64,000 bases of DNA from Pontibacter harenae (GCF_020907245.1 NZ_JAJJWH010000016.1:42658-106657), one strand, 5' to 3'. Counted from the stretch's first letter, positions 46,492-56,156 are shown. A program made the numbers and translations. Notes: a model not told the origin generated them from the sequence alone.

Positions 46492-48045
46492 CTACTCCTG
46501 TCCGCCAGATCTGGTTGGCTGTCTTTGGGCAGGCCATGTCATTTGTTCGCCTGTTCTTGGGTTTAGCGGCATAACAATTCTTTCACGAGAGGTTGTCTCA
46601 GGATCTTCGCTTGCCATATAAACCAGAATGGCCGCTAAGATGGCATTGTTACGAACATCATCAAATACGATTTTATCGTACGTGTCTCGGTTCGTGTGCC
46701 AGGTATACGTGCCGTATGACCAGCTAAGGGAGCTAAGTGAAAAAGCAGGTGCGCCAGCCGCCACAAACGAAGCATAGTCAGAGCCGCCACCGCCAGGCGT
46801 TCCAGGGAAGTTTGTTTCTATTTTACTTGTTATCTCTCTAGGGACAGCACTCAACCAGCGGCCCAAATAATCATAAGCATGCAAGAAGCCTTGCCCTGAA
46901 ATGTTTACTACCCTTCCTGTACCGTTATCCTGGTTAAATAGTGCTTGCAGATTTTTTACAACTTCTGGGTGGTCTTCTATAAAAGAGCGGGAGCCGTTCA
47001 GACCTTGCTCTTCGCTTCCCCAATGCCCTACCAAAATCGTTCTCTTCGGGTTAGGGTACACCTGCTTCAGAATACGCATTGCTTCCATCATAATAATGGT
47101 GCCAGTTCCGTTATCTGTTGCGCCCGTAGCTCCGTCCCAAGAGTCGAAGTGTGCCGATAGCATCACATACTCCTCTGGTTTTTCTGTTCCTCTAATTTCA
47201 GCGATGGTGTTGAAAGTAGGCACAGTACCTAAATTTTTAGATTCAGCCTGAACACGTAGCTGAGGTTTATCGCCATGCTCCACCATTCGGTACAGCATAC
47301 CATAATCTTCTAAAGAGATATCGATGGTAGGTATTTTCTTGGTGTAGGCGCTAAAAATCTTGTTCACACCAAACCCGTTCGACCAGTTGGACATCACAAT
47401 ACCAGCTGCTCCTGCTTTTTCTAAAGCAGCGGGTAAGGTACGCGTATTATAGCCTGTTTTGTTTATTCTGTCTCTCCAGGCTTGTGTTTGCGCCGAGCGC
47501 TCTTCTTTCATTCTTGCAAATGACTCTTCCGTTGCAAATTCCTGCCAGTTATAGTCTGGTCTGCCGGTCGGTTGGTTCATCGAAATCATGACCAGCTTGC
47601 CTTTGGCAGATGGCAACCACCTCTGAAATGCAACCGAATCTTGCACATCTGGAATAAGCACCAACTCTGCTGTAACACCCCTGCGCGGAGTAGAGGGACT
47701 CCATGCCAACTGCATAGCATCTAAAGTTCTCACTCTAGGGTAGACCATGTCTACATGTGTTATTCCTCTTTCCCAGCCTCTCCATTCGCCCCATTTCTCA
47801 TTTCGAGCTGTTATGCCCCATCCTTTATACTTGTTTACAGCCCAATCATTGGCCTTTTGCATTTGTGGTGTTCCAACAAGGCGCGGCCCTATCACATCCA
47901 TCAGCTCATGCCCTAGTAGCTCCAACTGCGAATTTTCAGTAGCTTCTTTTACAATGTTGTCTACGACTGGATTTTTAACCTGTGCAATGGCTAAAGAACC
48001 AGAGAGCAGCATGGTGAGAAATAAAAAAGGTACGGGTTTTTTCAT
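46492..48045 (-). CDS. Secreted M28 peptidase (carboxypeptidase Q-like)
   Basis: 517-residue exported zinc peptidase. A signal peptide (about 1-21, LAIAQ) precedes a PA-domain-bearing region (about 120-260) and the M28 catalytic part: LSAHFDSWDGATGATDNG (His, bridging Asp), GHWGSEEQGLNGS (Glu pair), and TWHTNRDTYDK (last His). The arrangement is close to carboxypeptidase Q/plasma glutamate carboxypeptidase. Likely degrades peptides in the periplasm or outside the cell. Confidence 0.93.
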   Translation of the reverse strand: MKKPVPFLFLTMLLSGSLAIAQVKNPVVDNIVKEATENSQLELLGHELMDVIGPRLVGTPQMQKANDWAVNKYKGWGITARNEKWGEWRGWERGITHVDMVYPRVRTLDAMQLAWSPSTPRRGVTAELVLIPDVQDSVAFQRWLPSAKGKLVMISMNQPTGRPDYNWQEFATEESFARMKEERSAQTQAWRDRINKTGYNTRTLPAALEKAGAAGIVMSNWSNGFGVNKIFSAYTKKIPTIDISLEDYGMLYRMVEHGDKPQLRVQAESKNLGTVPTFNTIAEIRGTEKPEEYVMLSAHFDSWDGATGATDNGTGTIIMMEAMRILKQVYPNPKRTILVGHWGSEEQGLNGSRSFIEDHPEVVKNLQALFNQDNGTGRVVNISGQGFLHAYDYLGRWLSAVPREITSKIETNFPGTPGGGGSDYASFVAAGAPAFSLSSLSWSYGTYTWHTNRDTYDKIVFDDVRNNAILAAILVYMASEDPETTSRERIVMPLNPRTGEQMTWPAQRQPTRSGGQE

Positions 48046-48284
48046 GTAGATAGGTTTAAAAAAAATAGATATAAGAGGTATTCTCTAATATTTAAGCAAA
48101 ATAAGCATTTAGTGTAAATATTGAAAAGCAGGCTGGAGAATAAGCATAATCTTCTGTATTTATAGACTCTTTTATTGCTTTAAAAGGTGAATGGTTTACA
48201 AAAGCCTTTAAATTTTTTAACTTTAAGACTAAAGCAGCCAGCGAGGCAGTTATTTAAGGTAGGTAAAGAAGAAAGGAATAGAAC

Positions 48285-49202
48285 ATGACTCAGCAGACGT
48301 GGAAATTAATAGGAGGAATAATGGTGGTAGGAGTTTCGCTACAACTTTGTAGTCAACAGCCATTACAGTACACGCCTTCTTCCGATCATCCTAGTGCAAA
48401 AAGCTTCACCAATGGTCGAATTTACCAATCGCCAACTTTACCTGATTCGCTTTCTTTTGCTGGTGAACCTGTGCCACTCCATGTGCCCGATGTAGCTGAG
48501 CGCTTGGATAGAGAATTGCTTTCCAATTCTTATTTTCATTCTAACACACTATTGGCACTTAAGCGTATGCAGCGCTACATGCCCGAGATAAAGCGTCTGC
48601 TTCAAGAAAACGATATTCCAGAAGATTTCGTGTATTTAGCGCTGGCCGAAAGCCTTTTTGGCCAAGTAACCTCACCAGCAGGTGCAGCAGGTTTTTGGCA
48701 GTTGATGTCAGATACAGCCCGTGGTTACGGCATGGTTGTGAACGAGGAGGTTGATGAGCGATTTCATGTAGAAAAAGCTACCTTGGCTGCTTGCCGCTAC
48801 CTTAAAACAGCCAAAAAACGTTTCGGCTCCTGGACTAACGCTGCTGCTTCATACAACAGAGGCATGGCAGGCTTAGATCGTGCGCTGGAAAAGCAAGGAG
48901 TAAGTTCTTACTACGATTTGTACTTGAACGACGAAACCTCTCGTTATATGTTCAGGATTATGGCTTTGAAGGAGATACTGGGTAATCCGCAGAAGTATGG
49001 TTTTAACCACTTAGAAGAACATGGCTATAAGGTTCTTCCAACGCGACAGGTTATTGTTACCTCAACCATTCCAGATTTGCCAGCCTATGCCCAGGAACAG
49101 GGCACAAACTATAAAACGCTACGGCTTTATAACCCTTGGATAAAAGATTATAAATTGACTGTAGGCCAGGGAAAAGAATACGTTCTGCATTTGCCTGAGT
49201 AG
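48285..49202 (+). CDS. Lytic transglycosylase (SLT/MltD-like)
   Basis: 305-residue murein-cleaving enzyme. The N-terminal hydrophobic stretch (about 8-21) is a probable signal peptide or anchor. The SLT domain has the catalytic Glu in YLALAESLFGQVTSPAGAAG, followed by FWQLMSDTARGYGM and AASYNRGMAGLDRAL. The C-terminal part (about 250-305) looks LysM-like (TSTIPDLPAYAQEQG). It cuts glycan strands with formation of anhydromuramyl ends, acting on the cell wall. Upstream lies a weak promoter-like pair (48195-48225). Confidence 0.85.
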   Translation: MTQQTWKLIGGIMVVGVSLQLCSQQPLQYTPSSDHPSAKSFTNGRIYQSPTLPDSLSFAGEPVPLHVPDVAERLDRELLSNSYFHSNTLLALKRMQRYMPEIKRLLQENDIPEDFVYLALAESLFGQVTSPAGAAGFWQLMSDTARGYGMVVNEEVDERFHVEKATLAACRYLKTAKKRFGSWTNAAASYNRGMAGLDRALEKQGVSSYYDLYLNDETSRYMFRIMALKEILGNPQKYGFNHLEEHGYKVLPTRQVIVTSTIPDLPAYAQEQGTNYKTLRLYNPWIKDYKLTVGQGKEYVLHLPE

Positions 49203-49343
49203 AGGCTTCAGGAAGGAGAGAATACGTATTATTTTGTGACTGTACCAAAGGTTTTTAAGAGCTTTTGCTTCACTTTATGTCCTATTTTGAAAGACAAATT
49301 TTAGCATTGAGGCATAGGCAAAATATATTCGTCTCATAGTGTT

Positions 49344-49372
49344 TTTGCTCTACATCTCTTTTGCTATCTTTA
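49344..49372 (+). promoter_or_regulatory. Candidate promoter for the Ig-like/coiled-coil gene
   Basis: TTTG at 49344-49347, 17-nt spacer, TATCTTTA at 49365-49372 (one mismatch), 29 bp before the start codon. Confidence 0.45.
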
Positions 49373-49401
49373 AAGCTTAAATGTTACCCTTTTAGCCTTT
49401 T

Positions 49402-50994
49402 ATGAAAAAGAGTATACTTCTTTTCTCTGCTTGTTTGTTTTTTGTCACCCGATCAAAAGCGCAGGAGGCCGTTGCTGTTGTAGAAACACCAACTCCTGTA
49501 ACTACTGCTTCTCCTTTAAAAATGAATTTCCCTAACGAACCAGGTTGGAATTTGTTAAAGGAAGGGCAAAAACTAGAATTTAAAGTTCGAGCCACAGGCG
49601 GCACAGACAGCACTCTAACCTATTCGCTATCGCAAGGAAGGGTGGATGGTATTACATTTGATACCTTAGGCAACTTCTCCTGGACACCCAGTTTTGATTT
49701 TGTGGACCGTCTCAGCGGTGCGCGAACAATCCAATTGCTTTTCGAAGCAAGGAATAACAAGGACGAAAGTATCAGCCAAGTAGTTGATTTTAAGGTGGAG
49801 CACGTGAACCGACCACCCATAGTAGGGGAGTTGAAGCCATTCTATGTGCAGTACAATCGTGTAAATACTTATACTATAGAGTCGTCTGCCATCAAAGACG
49901 AGGATAATGACCCTGTTGTATTTGTGCCAATCATGACTGCGATGCCGCAGGGTGCTACCTTGTCTGCACAGGGTGAATTTACTTGGAGACCATCTGTAAG
50001 TATGTTCAACAAATTGCGCGATAACCCGATTATGCTGGAGTTTTATGTAGAAGACCAACCTTCTAAAGCGCGTACAAAAGGTCAGTTCAAGATTGAGGTG
50101 ACGCAACAGGATTTACCACCTAGCATCACCATGATTCCTTCTCAAAAGCGTTTCGAGTTTAAAGAGGATGCCACTGTTAACCTGATGTTCCAGGTGCATG
50201 ACCCTAATGGAGATGCAGATATTGCTTCGTTCAGCTTAGTTTCTGAAAATACAGATGTGCCAGCCTCGGCGCTAATAAAAAACACTCCTTCTCAGTATGA
50301 GTTTATTTGGAAACCAGGTTACGATTTTGTAAAAGACCCTCTAGACTCCACAACATTTGATATTACATTTTTTGTGATGGATAAATCGAACAGGAGAGAT
50401 GAACGCACGCTAACCTTTTCTGTTAAAAATGCAGTAAACGAGGTAGAGCGTGACCTAAAGCTGTACAAAGAATACCGTTCTTCTTTGGTAAGAGCTTGGG
50501 ACTTGATGGAGCAGCTAAAGGAGGCAGAGAAAGACCTGAAAAAGAAATATAAACGTGCTAAGAAGGGAAAGAAAGGCAGATCGCTCACCAATGCATCTTT
50601 AGGTGCCGTTACAGGTATATCGCCTGTGGTAGTGGAGGAGCCAACAACTTCTAAGCGCATCACGACCATTGGTGGAACCGTAGTGATGACTATAGGTACC
50701 CTAGAGGCAACGGAGGTAATTGGCCGCTCTACAAAAGATTTGGTTGAGAGACTGAACTACATCATGGAAAAACGGAACGAGCTTCAAACTAAGGGAGACA
50801 TTTTTGCCAGAAAATATGCCTTAAAATCCTCTCGTCGTAAGGCAGAATTTATGAAGGATGTAGATGATTTTGTAGCGGTTATGAACTTGAAAGGCTTAGT
50901 TGCCCTGGAATTGGATGCGAGCTGGCAAAATAAGCAAAAGCCTACAAACGAAAACGTAGCCAAAACTTTCAAAGATTTCAGCCCAGAGAACTAG
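49402..50994 (+). CDS. Secreted protein with Ig-like repeats and a coiled-coil tail
   Basis: 530 residues with a signal peptide (about 1-20, SKAQE). About three Ig/cadherin-like repeats (residues 40-130, 140-230, 240-345) show repeated FSWTPSFDFVD, FTWRPSVSMF and FIWKPGYDFVKD motifs at their ends, a periodic pattern typical of putative Ig domains. From about 350 a highly charged helical region (KEYRSSLVRAWDLMEQLKE, KKKYKRAKKGKKGRS) and a glycine/valine-rich segment follow. I know no family with exactly this order. It may bind a surface ligand or other polymer. Stand-alone gene, flanked by a 27-bp terminator. Confidence 0.72.
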   Translation: MKKSILLFSACLFFVTRSKAQEAVAVVETPTPVTTASPLKMNFPNEPGWNLLKEGQKLEFKVRATGGTDSTLTYSLSQGRVDGITFDTLGNFSWTPSFDFVDRLSGARTIQLLFEARNNKDESISQVVDFKVEHVNRPPIVGELKPFYVQYNRVNTYTIESSAIKDEDNDPVVFVPIMTAMPQGATLSAQGEFTWRPSVSMFNKLRDNPIMLEFYVEDQPSKARTKGQFKIEVTQQDLPPSITMIPSQKRFEFKEDATVNLMFQVHDPNGDADIASFSLVSENTDVPASALIKNTPSQYEFIWKPGYDFVKDPLDSTTFDITFFVMDKSNRRDERTLTFSVKNAVNEVERDLKLYKEYRSSLVRAWDLMEQLKEAEKDLKKKYKRAKKGKKGRSLTNASLGAVTGISPVVVEEPTTSKRITTIGGTVVMTIGTLEATEVIGRSTKDLVERLNYIMEKRNELQTKGDIFARKYALKSSRRKAEFMKDVDDFVAVMNLKGLVALELDASWQNKQKPTNENVAKTFKDFSPEN

Positions 50995-51036
50995 TTTCTG
51001 TAACAATGCAGTTCCATTGAGCTGTCAACTATATTT

Positions 51037-51095
51037 CACCTTAAACAAGAACAGCAGCTTATTCCAGAAATAAGCTGCTGTTCTTGTTTAAGGTG
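51037..51095. terminator. 27-bp perfect bidirectional terminator
   Basis: Arms 51037-51063 and 51069-51095 pair perfectly around a 5-nt loop; it lies between the convergent Ig-like and DUF3037 genes. Confidence 0.88.
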
Positions 51096-51162
51096 GGGTT
51101 TGAATGAGAAGTAACTGTAATTTTAGCTTTATTTAACAGCTCCTTTCTACGGTTGCTATCGC

Positions 51163-51546
51163 TTATAGTACAAGTTGAGCATGTAGCTTACTAATGGTTT
51201 CTTGGGGATTGCTGCACAGGCCAGGGTGAACGGCAGATGTTTGCACAACAGTGCTTCGGGTGGCAGTAAGCCATCTAAAACGAGATGCTATTGGGAGTTT
51301 TCCTATTGTTCCGCCGTCAGTTCCGCCTTTGCAAATGTGATCAAAAGCAGCAAGGCGTTCTTTCAGCTCCTCTATATCCAAATCAGGGGAGAAAGCTTTC
51401 AAACGTTCTTCGTTCAACTCGTACACCGTCTGCAAAAAGCCCTGAGATCCGCAATAAACTATGACACCTACATTTAAAAACTCTTCACGTTCCACTTTGG
51501 GCACAACGCGAATTACGGCGTACTCAAACAAGTGATTTTCTTGCAT
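51163..51546 (-). CDS. DUF3037 family protein
   Basis: 127-residue cytoplasmic protein. HLFEYAVIRVVPKVEREEFLNVGVIVYC at the N-terminus is the hallmark of DUF3037; the rest includes SRFRWLTATRSTVVQTSAVH. The family is of unknown function but is repeatedly seen next to HipA-like kinase genes. Here it overlaps the HipA-like gene by 23 bp on the same strand, which implies coupled translation and a joint role. The ATG at 51546 is preferred over one six codons upstream. Partner or cofactor identity is inferred from context only. Confidence 0.85.
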   Translation of the reverse strand: MQENHLFEYAVIRVVPKVEREEFLNVGVIVYCGSQGFLQTVYELNEERLKAFSPDLDIEELKERLAAFDHICKGGTDGGTIGKLPIASRFRWLTATRSTVVQTSAVHPGLCSNPQETISKLHAQLVL

Positions 51547-52321
51547 TTTGTGCTTCTTTAACAAAGATTTCTGATGAGGATAGGCGTATTTCTAAGAACT
51601 TAGCATAAGCTTCTCTATGTTCATCAGCAGATTCGAAAGGAGATTCTCCCGTTAACCAATCGTCAGGTATTAGCGCAACAATTGCCTGAAGGCGCTCAAG
51701 GTTGAGCAGCGAACGGAATTCTGTATTTATGGTGTCAAGCTCGGTGGCATAGGGTAATAGCACATGGTCTTTTACCTGTACAAATGGCCGCTTGGCCTGC
51801 TCTTCCCAATTGTGCCAGGAGTGGTGAAAGTACAGCGAAGCCCCATGATCTATCAGCCACAGCTCTTTGTGCCAAAAAAGCATGTTGGTGTTGCGTGGCG
51901 TACGGTCTACGTTCATCAGCAGGCAGTCTAGCCATACAATCTGAGAGGCTAGTCGGGCATCTACTTTATTTACTAAAGCATCGAAAGTAATGGCACCAGA
52001 CAGATAGTGCAGCCCGAGATTTAGTCCCTCACTTGCCCTAAGCAAATCCTGAATTTCTTCATCAGGCTCTGTGCGCCCAAAAGCAGCATCAAGGTTTGCA
52101 AACACTAGTTCTGGAATTCTTAAGCTAAGCGTTCTGGCAATTTCACCACCGATTAGTTCAGCAATAAGAGCTTTTACGCCTTGCCCTGCGCCTCTAAACT
52201 TAAGTACATAAAAATACTCATCATCTGCCTCAGCAAGGGCAGGAAGCGAACCTCCTTCGCGCAAAGGCGTGACGTAGCGGGTCACATTTACTGTCCTGAG
52301 TTCAGGTTTACTATTATTCAT
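51524..52321 (-). CDS. HipA-like kinase family protein
   Basis: 265 residues with a minimal HipA/PI3K-type kinase pattern: a lysine (K41) in YFYVLKFRGAGQG of the N lobe, the catalytic MNVDRTPRNTN (N137, D139, N144) and LIDHG (D158) which replaces the usual metal-binding DFG-like Asp. It lacks the long N-terminal domain of true HipA and lacks an adjacent HipB-like antitoxin, so it is not a classical hipBA pair. It is instead coupled to DUF3037. A phosphotransfer role is plausible from the motifs, but substrate is unknown. Confidence 0.82.
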   Translation of the reverse strand: MNNSKPELRTVNVTRYVTPLREGGSLPALAEADDEYFYVLKFRGAGQGVKALIAELIGGEIARTLSLRIPELVFANLDAAFGRTEPDEEIQDLLRASEGLNLGLHYLSGAITFDALVNKVDARLASQIVWLDCLLMNVDRTPRNTNMLFWHKELWLIDHGASLYFHHSWHNWEEQAKRPFVQVKDHVLLPYATELDTINTEFRSLLNLERLQAIVALIPDDWLTGESPFESADEHREAYAKFLEIRLSSSEIFVKEAQNARKSLV

Positions 52322-52858
52322 AAGTTCTAAATTCAGCCTGTTTTACCCATACGAGGCTCATTATTACAAAAGGTGCATCAAAAACAAAAGTTTCTCAGTT
52401 CAGGGCTGAAGATAGAGGCTTAATTTCATTAGCCAAAATTAAAAAAAACATACTTAAGAGCTGTAATGATGTGTTCTTTTAATAATAACACGTATCTAAC
52501 CCTTTCCTTCAGAATCTTTAGTAAATTGAGTTTCATAAAGTATGCCGCAATGAGAGAAGACTTCTTGTTAGCCATTCTTTATGAGCGGGAGGTACTTCTA
52601 CTTAGTCTACTTCTTGTAATATTGATGCGTCAGCTTACTGCTTTTCTGATGTAAATGATGAAGATGTTTGCAATTAAGTATTGGGAAACAAGTATCACGA
52701 CACAAGACACAAGACTATCAAGTGTAATAACTTGATTATCGAACAATATAAGTGCTTTCGTATTCATGTTTATATTAAACTAATTTTGTCTCTATACTTA
52801 GCATTTGTTTGAAAGGCGTTTAGTCGATCAATATTTTGTTAGAATCTTAACCCATAAA
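52322..52858. other. Long intergenic region with a promoter and short repeats
   Basis: 537 bp, mostly AT-rich. Includes a short ACACAAG tandem pair (52700-52713), an AGTATCACGA sequence and the deacetylase promoter at 52756-52788. A 62-codon open frame at 52466-52654 lacks support. No RNA gene seen. Confidence 0.5.
52756..52788 (+). promoter_or_regulatory. Bacteroidota-type promoter for the deacetylase
   Basis: TTTC at 52756-52759, 21-nt spacer, and an exact TAATTTTG -7 element at 52781-52788. The start codon is about 70 bp downstream, giving a leader of about 65 nt. Confidence 0.55.
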
Positions 52859-53680
52859 ATGTATCAAAAAATAACCATGCACTTAAAAAGAACTTTAACG
52901 TTTTTGCTATGCCTATGCAGCCTGTCCGTTTTTGCACAGCAATGGAATAAAAAGCAAGCTGCCGTAGTCCTTACCTATGACGATGCCTTAAATGTACACC
53001 TGGACAACGTTGTGCCAGCCTTAAACTCCTTGAAACTAAAAGGGTCTTTCTATTTAACAGCCTCTTCGCCAGCCTTCACCAATAGGTTGAAAGAGTGGGA
53101 AAAGGTTGCTGCAGGCAAACACGAGCTTGGTAACCACACGCTATATCACCCATGTGATGGAAGTATGCCAGGAAGAAGCTTTGTAACTCCTGATTATGAC
53201 TTATCAAGCTACTCTGTTCGCCGAATTTCAGATGAGATTAGAATGACAAATACGGTATTGCAGGCCCTTGACGGTAAAACAGAAAGAACTTTTGCTTATC
53301 CGTGCGGTGACACAAAAGTGGGCGATATTTCTTATGTAGATGCTATCAGAAAAGATTTTGTAGCGGCCCGTGGCGTACACAGCGAAATGGTACAGGATAA
53401 ATCAACAGATTTATTCCATATTGGCTCTTTTGTAGTGAACGGACAAACAGGAGATGAATTAATTGCCTTGGTTAAGCAGGCTATGGAAACGAACAGCATG
53501 ATTGTTTTTCTTTTTCATGGCGTGGGAGGAGAGCATGCTTTAAATGTTTCTCTGGAAGCACATAACGAGTTGTTGCGCTTTATTAAGGCAAATGAAAAGA
53601 AGCTGTGGAACCCTACCTTTGTGGAAGCCGCAAACTTTATGAAGGCATCAGCTTTAAGTGCTGCAACAACAACTAAATAA
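52859..53680 (+). CDS. Secreted polysaccharide deacetylase (NodB-like)
   Basis: About 273 residues. A signal peptide (TLTFLLCLCSLSVFAQ) leads to a NodB homology fold: VVLTYDDALNVHLD (motif 1, Asp pair; usual F replaced by Y), HELGNHTLYHPC (motif 2 with the H-x3-H metal site), and late LFHGVGG. It removes N- or O-acetyl groups from an extracytoplasmic polysaccharide such as peptidoglycan or chitin; substrate unknown. ATG at 52859 or 52877 are both suitable; the frame also opens at 52805 but that extension is not part of the family. Confidence 0.85.
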   Translation: MYQKITMHLKRTLTFLLCLCSLSVFAQQWNKKQAAVVLTYDDALNVHLDNVVPALNSLKLKGSFYLTASSPAFTNRLKEWEKVAAGKHELGNHTLYHPCDGSMPGRSFVTPDYDLSSYSVRRISDEIRMTNTVLQALDGKTERTFAYPCGDTKVGDISYVDAIRKDFVAARGVHSEMVQDKSTDLFHIGSFVVNGQTGDELIALVKQAMETNSMIVFLFHGVGGEHALNVSLEAHNELLRFIKANEKKLWNPTFVEAANFMKASALSAATTTK

Positions 53681-53744
53681 TCAGCATCAGCATATAAACT
53701 TACAGGCTTTTGCCAATCTCTATTGAAGGTGCTATTCTTGTGAT

Positions 53745-53778
53745 TTTGAGGTTTTTTAATGACGTAGCAATACCTTTA
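53745..53778 (+). promoter_or_regulatory. Candidate cydA promoter
   Basis: TTTG at 53745-53748, 22-nt spacer, TACCTTTA at 53771-53778 (one mismatch to TAnnTTTG), 23 bp before the cydA start. Confidence 0.48.
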
Positions 53779-53801
53779 TTCTGTAGCTAAACAAATTTGC
53801 C

Positions 53802-55133
53802 ATGGATGATTTTCTCGCAGCACGCTCACAAATGGCACTCTCGCTCGGTTTTCATATTATCTATGCCTGTATTGGTATGGTGATGCCTTTTTTTATGGCA
53901 GTATCCCATTACCGTTGGCTGAAAACGGACGATGATAACTTTAAAAATATTACGAAAGCCTGGAGCAAGGGAGTAGCCATCTTCTTTGCAACGGGTGCCG
54001 TGTCTGGCACTATGCTTTCTTTTGAGCTGGGTTTGCTTTGGCCTAATTTTATGGAGCATGCAGGGCCTGTATTCGGTATGCCTTTCTCGTTGGAAGGAAC
54101 AGCCTTTTTTATAGAGGCCATTGCGTTAGGCTTTTTTCTTTACGGCTGGGACCGCTTTAACCGCTGGTTTCATTGGTTTACGGGCGTAGTAGTAGGCATA
54201 AGTGGCCTCGCCTCGGGTATACTTGTTGTTTCGGCCAATGCCTGGATGAACAGTCCTGCTGGCTTTGATGTGCAGAATGGAGAGTTCGTGAACGTTGATC
54301 CTATGGCAGCTATGTTTAACGAGGCTTGGTTTACGCAAGCATTGCACATGACGCTGGCTGCTTTTGCTGCCACAGGTTTTGCGGTGGCTGGCGTACATGC
54401 TTTCATGATCATGCGAAAGCAAAATGTTGCTTTTCATGCGAGAGCTTTTAAAATAGCGGCTTCTTTTGGTGCTGTGGCTGCTTTGCTGCAGCCTCTCAGC
54501 GGAGATTTGTCTGCCAAAGATGTAGCCGTGCGCCAACCTGCAAAACTAGCTGCCATGGAAGCTCACTTTCATACAGAGGCTTCAGCCCCTTTAATCATTG
54601 GTGGCCTACCCGATGAAGCGAACAAGAAAGTAGATTATGCCATCAAACTTCCAGGAATGCTGAGCTTTTTGGTGCACGGAAACTTTACTGGTGTGGTAGA
54701 AGGGCTGGATAAAATTCCAGCAGAAGAGCTTCCTCCTGTTACAGTAACACATTTTGCCTTTCAGATTATGGTTGGTATAGGCATGTTTCTGGTGCTGGTA
54801 TCGTTGCTGTATTTCGGAACACTGTGGCGCAAGAAATCATGGCTGAACAACAGACTCTTTCTGTGGCTTTTCATTATTGCCACTCCACTAGGTTTTCTGG
54901 CAGTTGAGGCAGGTTGGGTGGTAACAGAAGTAGGGCGCCAACCATGGATTATTTATGGCATTATGCGTACCTCCGATGCTGTAACACCCATGCCAGGTAT
55001 AGCTTATTCTTTTTATCTTTTTACGGCTATCTATGTATCGCTTAGCGTGCTTGTTATCTTTTTGCTTTACAGACAAATAAAGATGGTGCCAGTGCTGTAC
55101 GATGCTAAGAAAGAGTCGCAAATACCAAGCTAA
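53802..55133 (+). CDS. cydA: Cytochrome bd ubiquinol oxidase subunit I
   Basis: 443-residue membrane protein with about nine hydrophobic segments; binds hemes b558, b595 and d and oxidises quinol to reduce oxygen. The hallmark GWVVTEVGRQPW (GWxxxExGRQPW) lies near residue 370. The periplasmic Q-loop is short, as in the cyanide-insensitive/short-Q branch. MDDFLAARSQMALSLGFHI at the N-terminus is the standard start. Six bases separate it from cydB. High-affinity respiration at low oxygen is the expected role. Confidence 0.96.
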   Translation: MDDFLAARSQMALSLGFHIIYACIGMVMPFFMAVSHYRWLKTDDDNFKNITKAWSKGVAIFFATGAVSGTMLSFELGLLWPNFMEHAGPVFGMPFSLEGTAFFIEAIALGFFLYGWDRFNRWFHWFTGVVVGISGLASGILVVSANAWMNSPAGFDVQNGEFVNVDPMAAMFNEAWFTQALHMTLAAFAATGFAVAGVHAFMIMRKQNVAFHARAFKIAASFGAVAALLQPLSGDLSAKDVAVRQPAKLAAMEAHFHTEASAPLIIGGLPDEANKKVDYAIKLPGMLSFLVHGNFTGVVEGLDKIPAEELPPVTVTHFAFQIMVGIGMFLVLVSLLYFGTLWRKKSWLNNRLFLWLFIIATPLGFLAVEAGWVVTEVGRQPWIIYGIMRTSDAVTPMPGIAYSFYLFTAIYVSLSVLVIFLLYRQIKMVPVLYDAKKESQIPS

Positions 55134-55139
55134 TAAACT

Positions 55140-56156
55140 ATGGAATACGTTGTTATTGCTTACCTGTGCCTGGCTATACTGCTCTACTTTTTGCTTGGAG
55201 GGGCCGATTTTGGGGCTGGCATTGTGGAGCTGTTCACTTCGCGCAAAAACAGAAACCGCACCCGCGAAACCATGCACCACACCATCGGACCAGTTTGGGA
55301 GGCAAACCACATGTGGCTGATCATTGCTATTGTTATTTTGTTTGTCGGTTTCCCTAGAATTTACAGTGTCATGTCCGTTTACCTGCACATCCCGCTAGTG
55401 GTGTTGCTACTAGGTATTATTGCGCGCGGGACAGCCTTTGTGTTCCGACACTACGATGCCGTGGTAGATGATATGCAAATACTTTACAACCGCATTTTTG
55501 TTTACTCAAGTTTCGTTACGCCTTTGTTTCTAGGGATAATAGCTGGAAGTGTATTAGCGGGTAAAATTGATCTGCAGGCCCAAGACTTTATGTCTGCTTA
55601 CATCTATAGCTGGCTGCACTATTTTTCTATAGCGGTGGGCTTTTTTACAGTTGCGCTTTGCGGCTTTTTAGCAGCTGTGTATTTGGTGGGAGAGGCTACA
55701 GAAAGGCGGGACAAAGACAGGTTTATCCGAAAAGCTATTTCGATGAACGTTGCAGCTGTAATTTGCGGAGCGTTGGTTTTTCTTGCCGCATCTATAGAAG
55801 ATGTTCCACTGGTGCAGTGGATTTTTGGCTCAGTTATTAGCCTGACGGCAGTGATAGCAGCTACGCTTTCACTGGTTTTGCTCTGGTATTGGTTATCGCA
55901 GGGTAAGGCTAAAAAAGTACGTGTGCTGGCAGGTTTCCAGGTAACTATGATTTTGCTAGCCGTAGGATACCCTCATTTTCCAGATTTTCTAATGGTGCAG
56001 GGAGGGCAGAACCTGTCGCTGTTGCAGCATCAGGCACCAGTAGGCACAATGGTAGCCTTAGGTTGGGCCTTATTGTTGGGCAGCTTACTCATTCTCCCAG
56101 CCTTATTTTATCTTTTCTATAGTTTTCAGAAAAAAGCACCTGGCTACCTGCATTAG
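55140..56156 (+). CDS. cydB: Cytochrome bd ubiquinol oxidase subunit II
   Basis: 338-residue integral membrane subunit. LLGGADFGAGIVELF near the N-terminus and ETMHHTIGPVWEANHMWLIIAIVILFVGFP are the conserved CydB regions, the latter with the VWExNHVW-type motif. It lies 6 bp after cydA and completes the bd oxidase. No cydX was recognised. Convergent peroxiredoxin-like gene follows after 42 bp, without an obvious terminator. Confidence 0.96.
   Translation: MEYVVIAYLCLAILLYFLLGGADFGAGIVELFTSRKNRNRTRETMHHTIGPVWEANHMWLIIAIVILFVGFPRIYSVMSVYLHIPLVVLLLGIIARGTAFVFRHYDAVVDDMQILYNRIFVYSSFVTPLFLGIIAGSVLAGKIDLQAQDFMSAYIYSWLHYFSIAVGFFTVALCGFLAAVYLVGEATERRDKDRFIRKAISMNVAAVICGALVFLAASIEDVPLVQWIFGSVISLTAVIAATLSLVLLWYWLSQGKAKKVRVLAGFQVTMILLAVGYPHFPDFLMVQGGQNLSLLQHQAPVGTMVALGWALLLGSLLILPALFYLFYSFQKKAPGYLH

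Noticed and set aside
52466..52654. 62-codon open frame on the plus strand
   Set aside because: Hydrophobic and leucine-rich by AT composition, no promoter or family match, and it lies in an AT-rich gap before a good promoter for the next gene.
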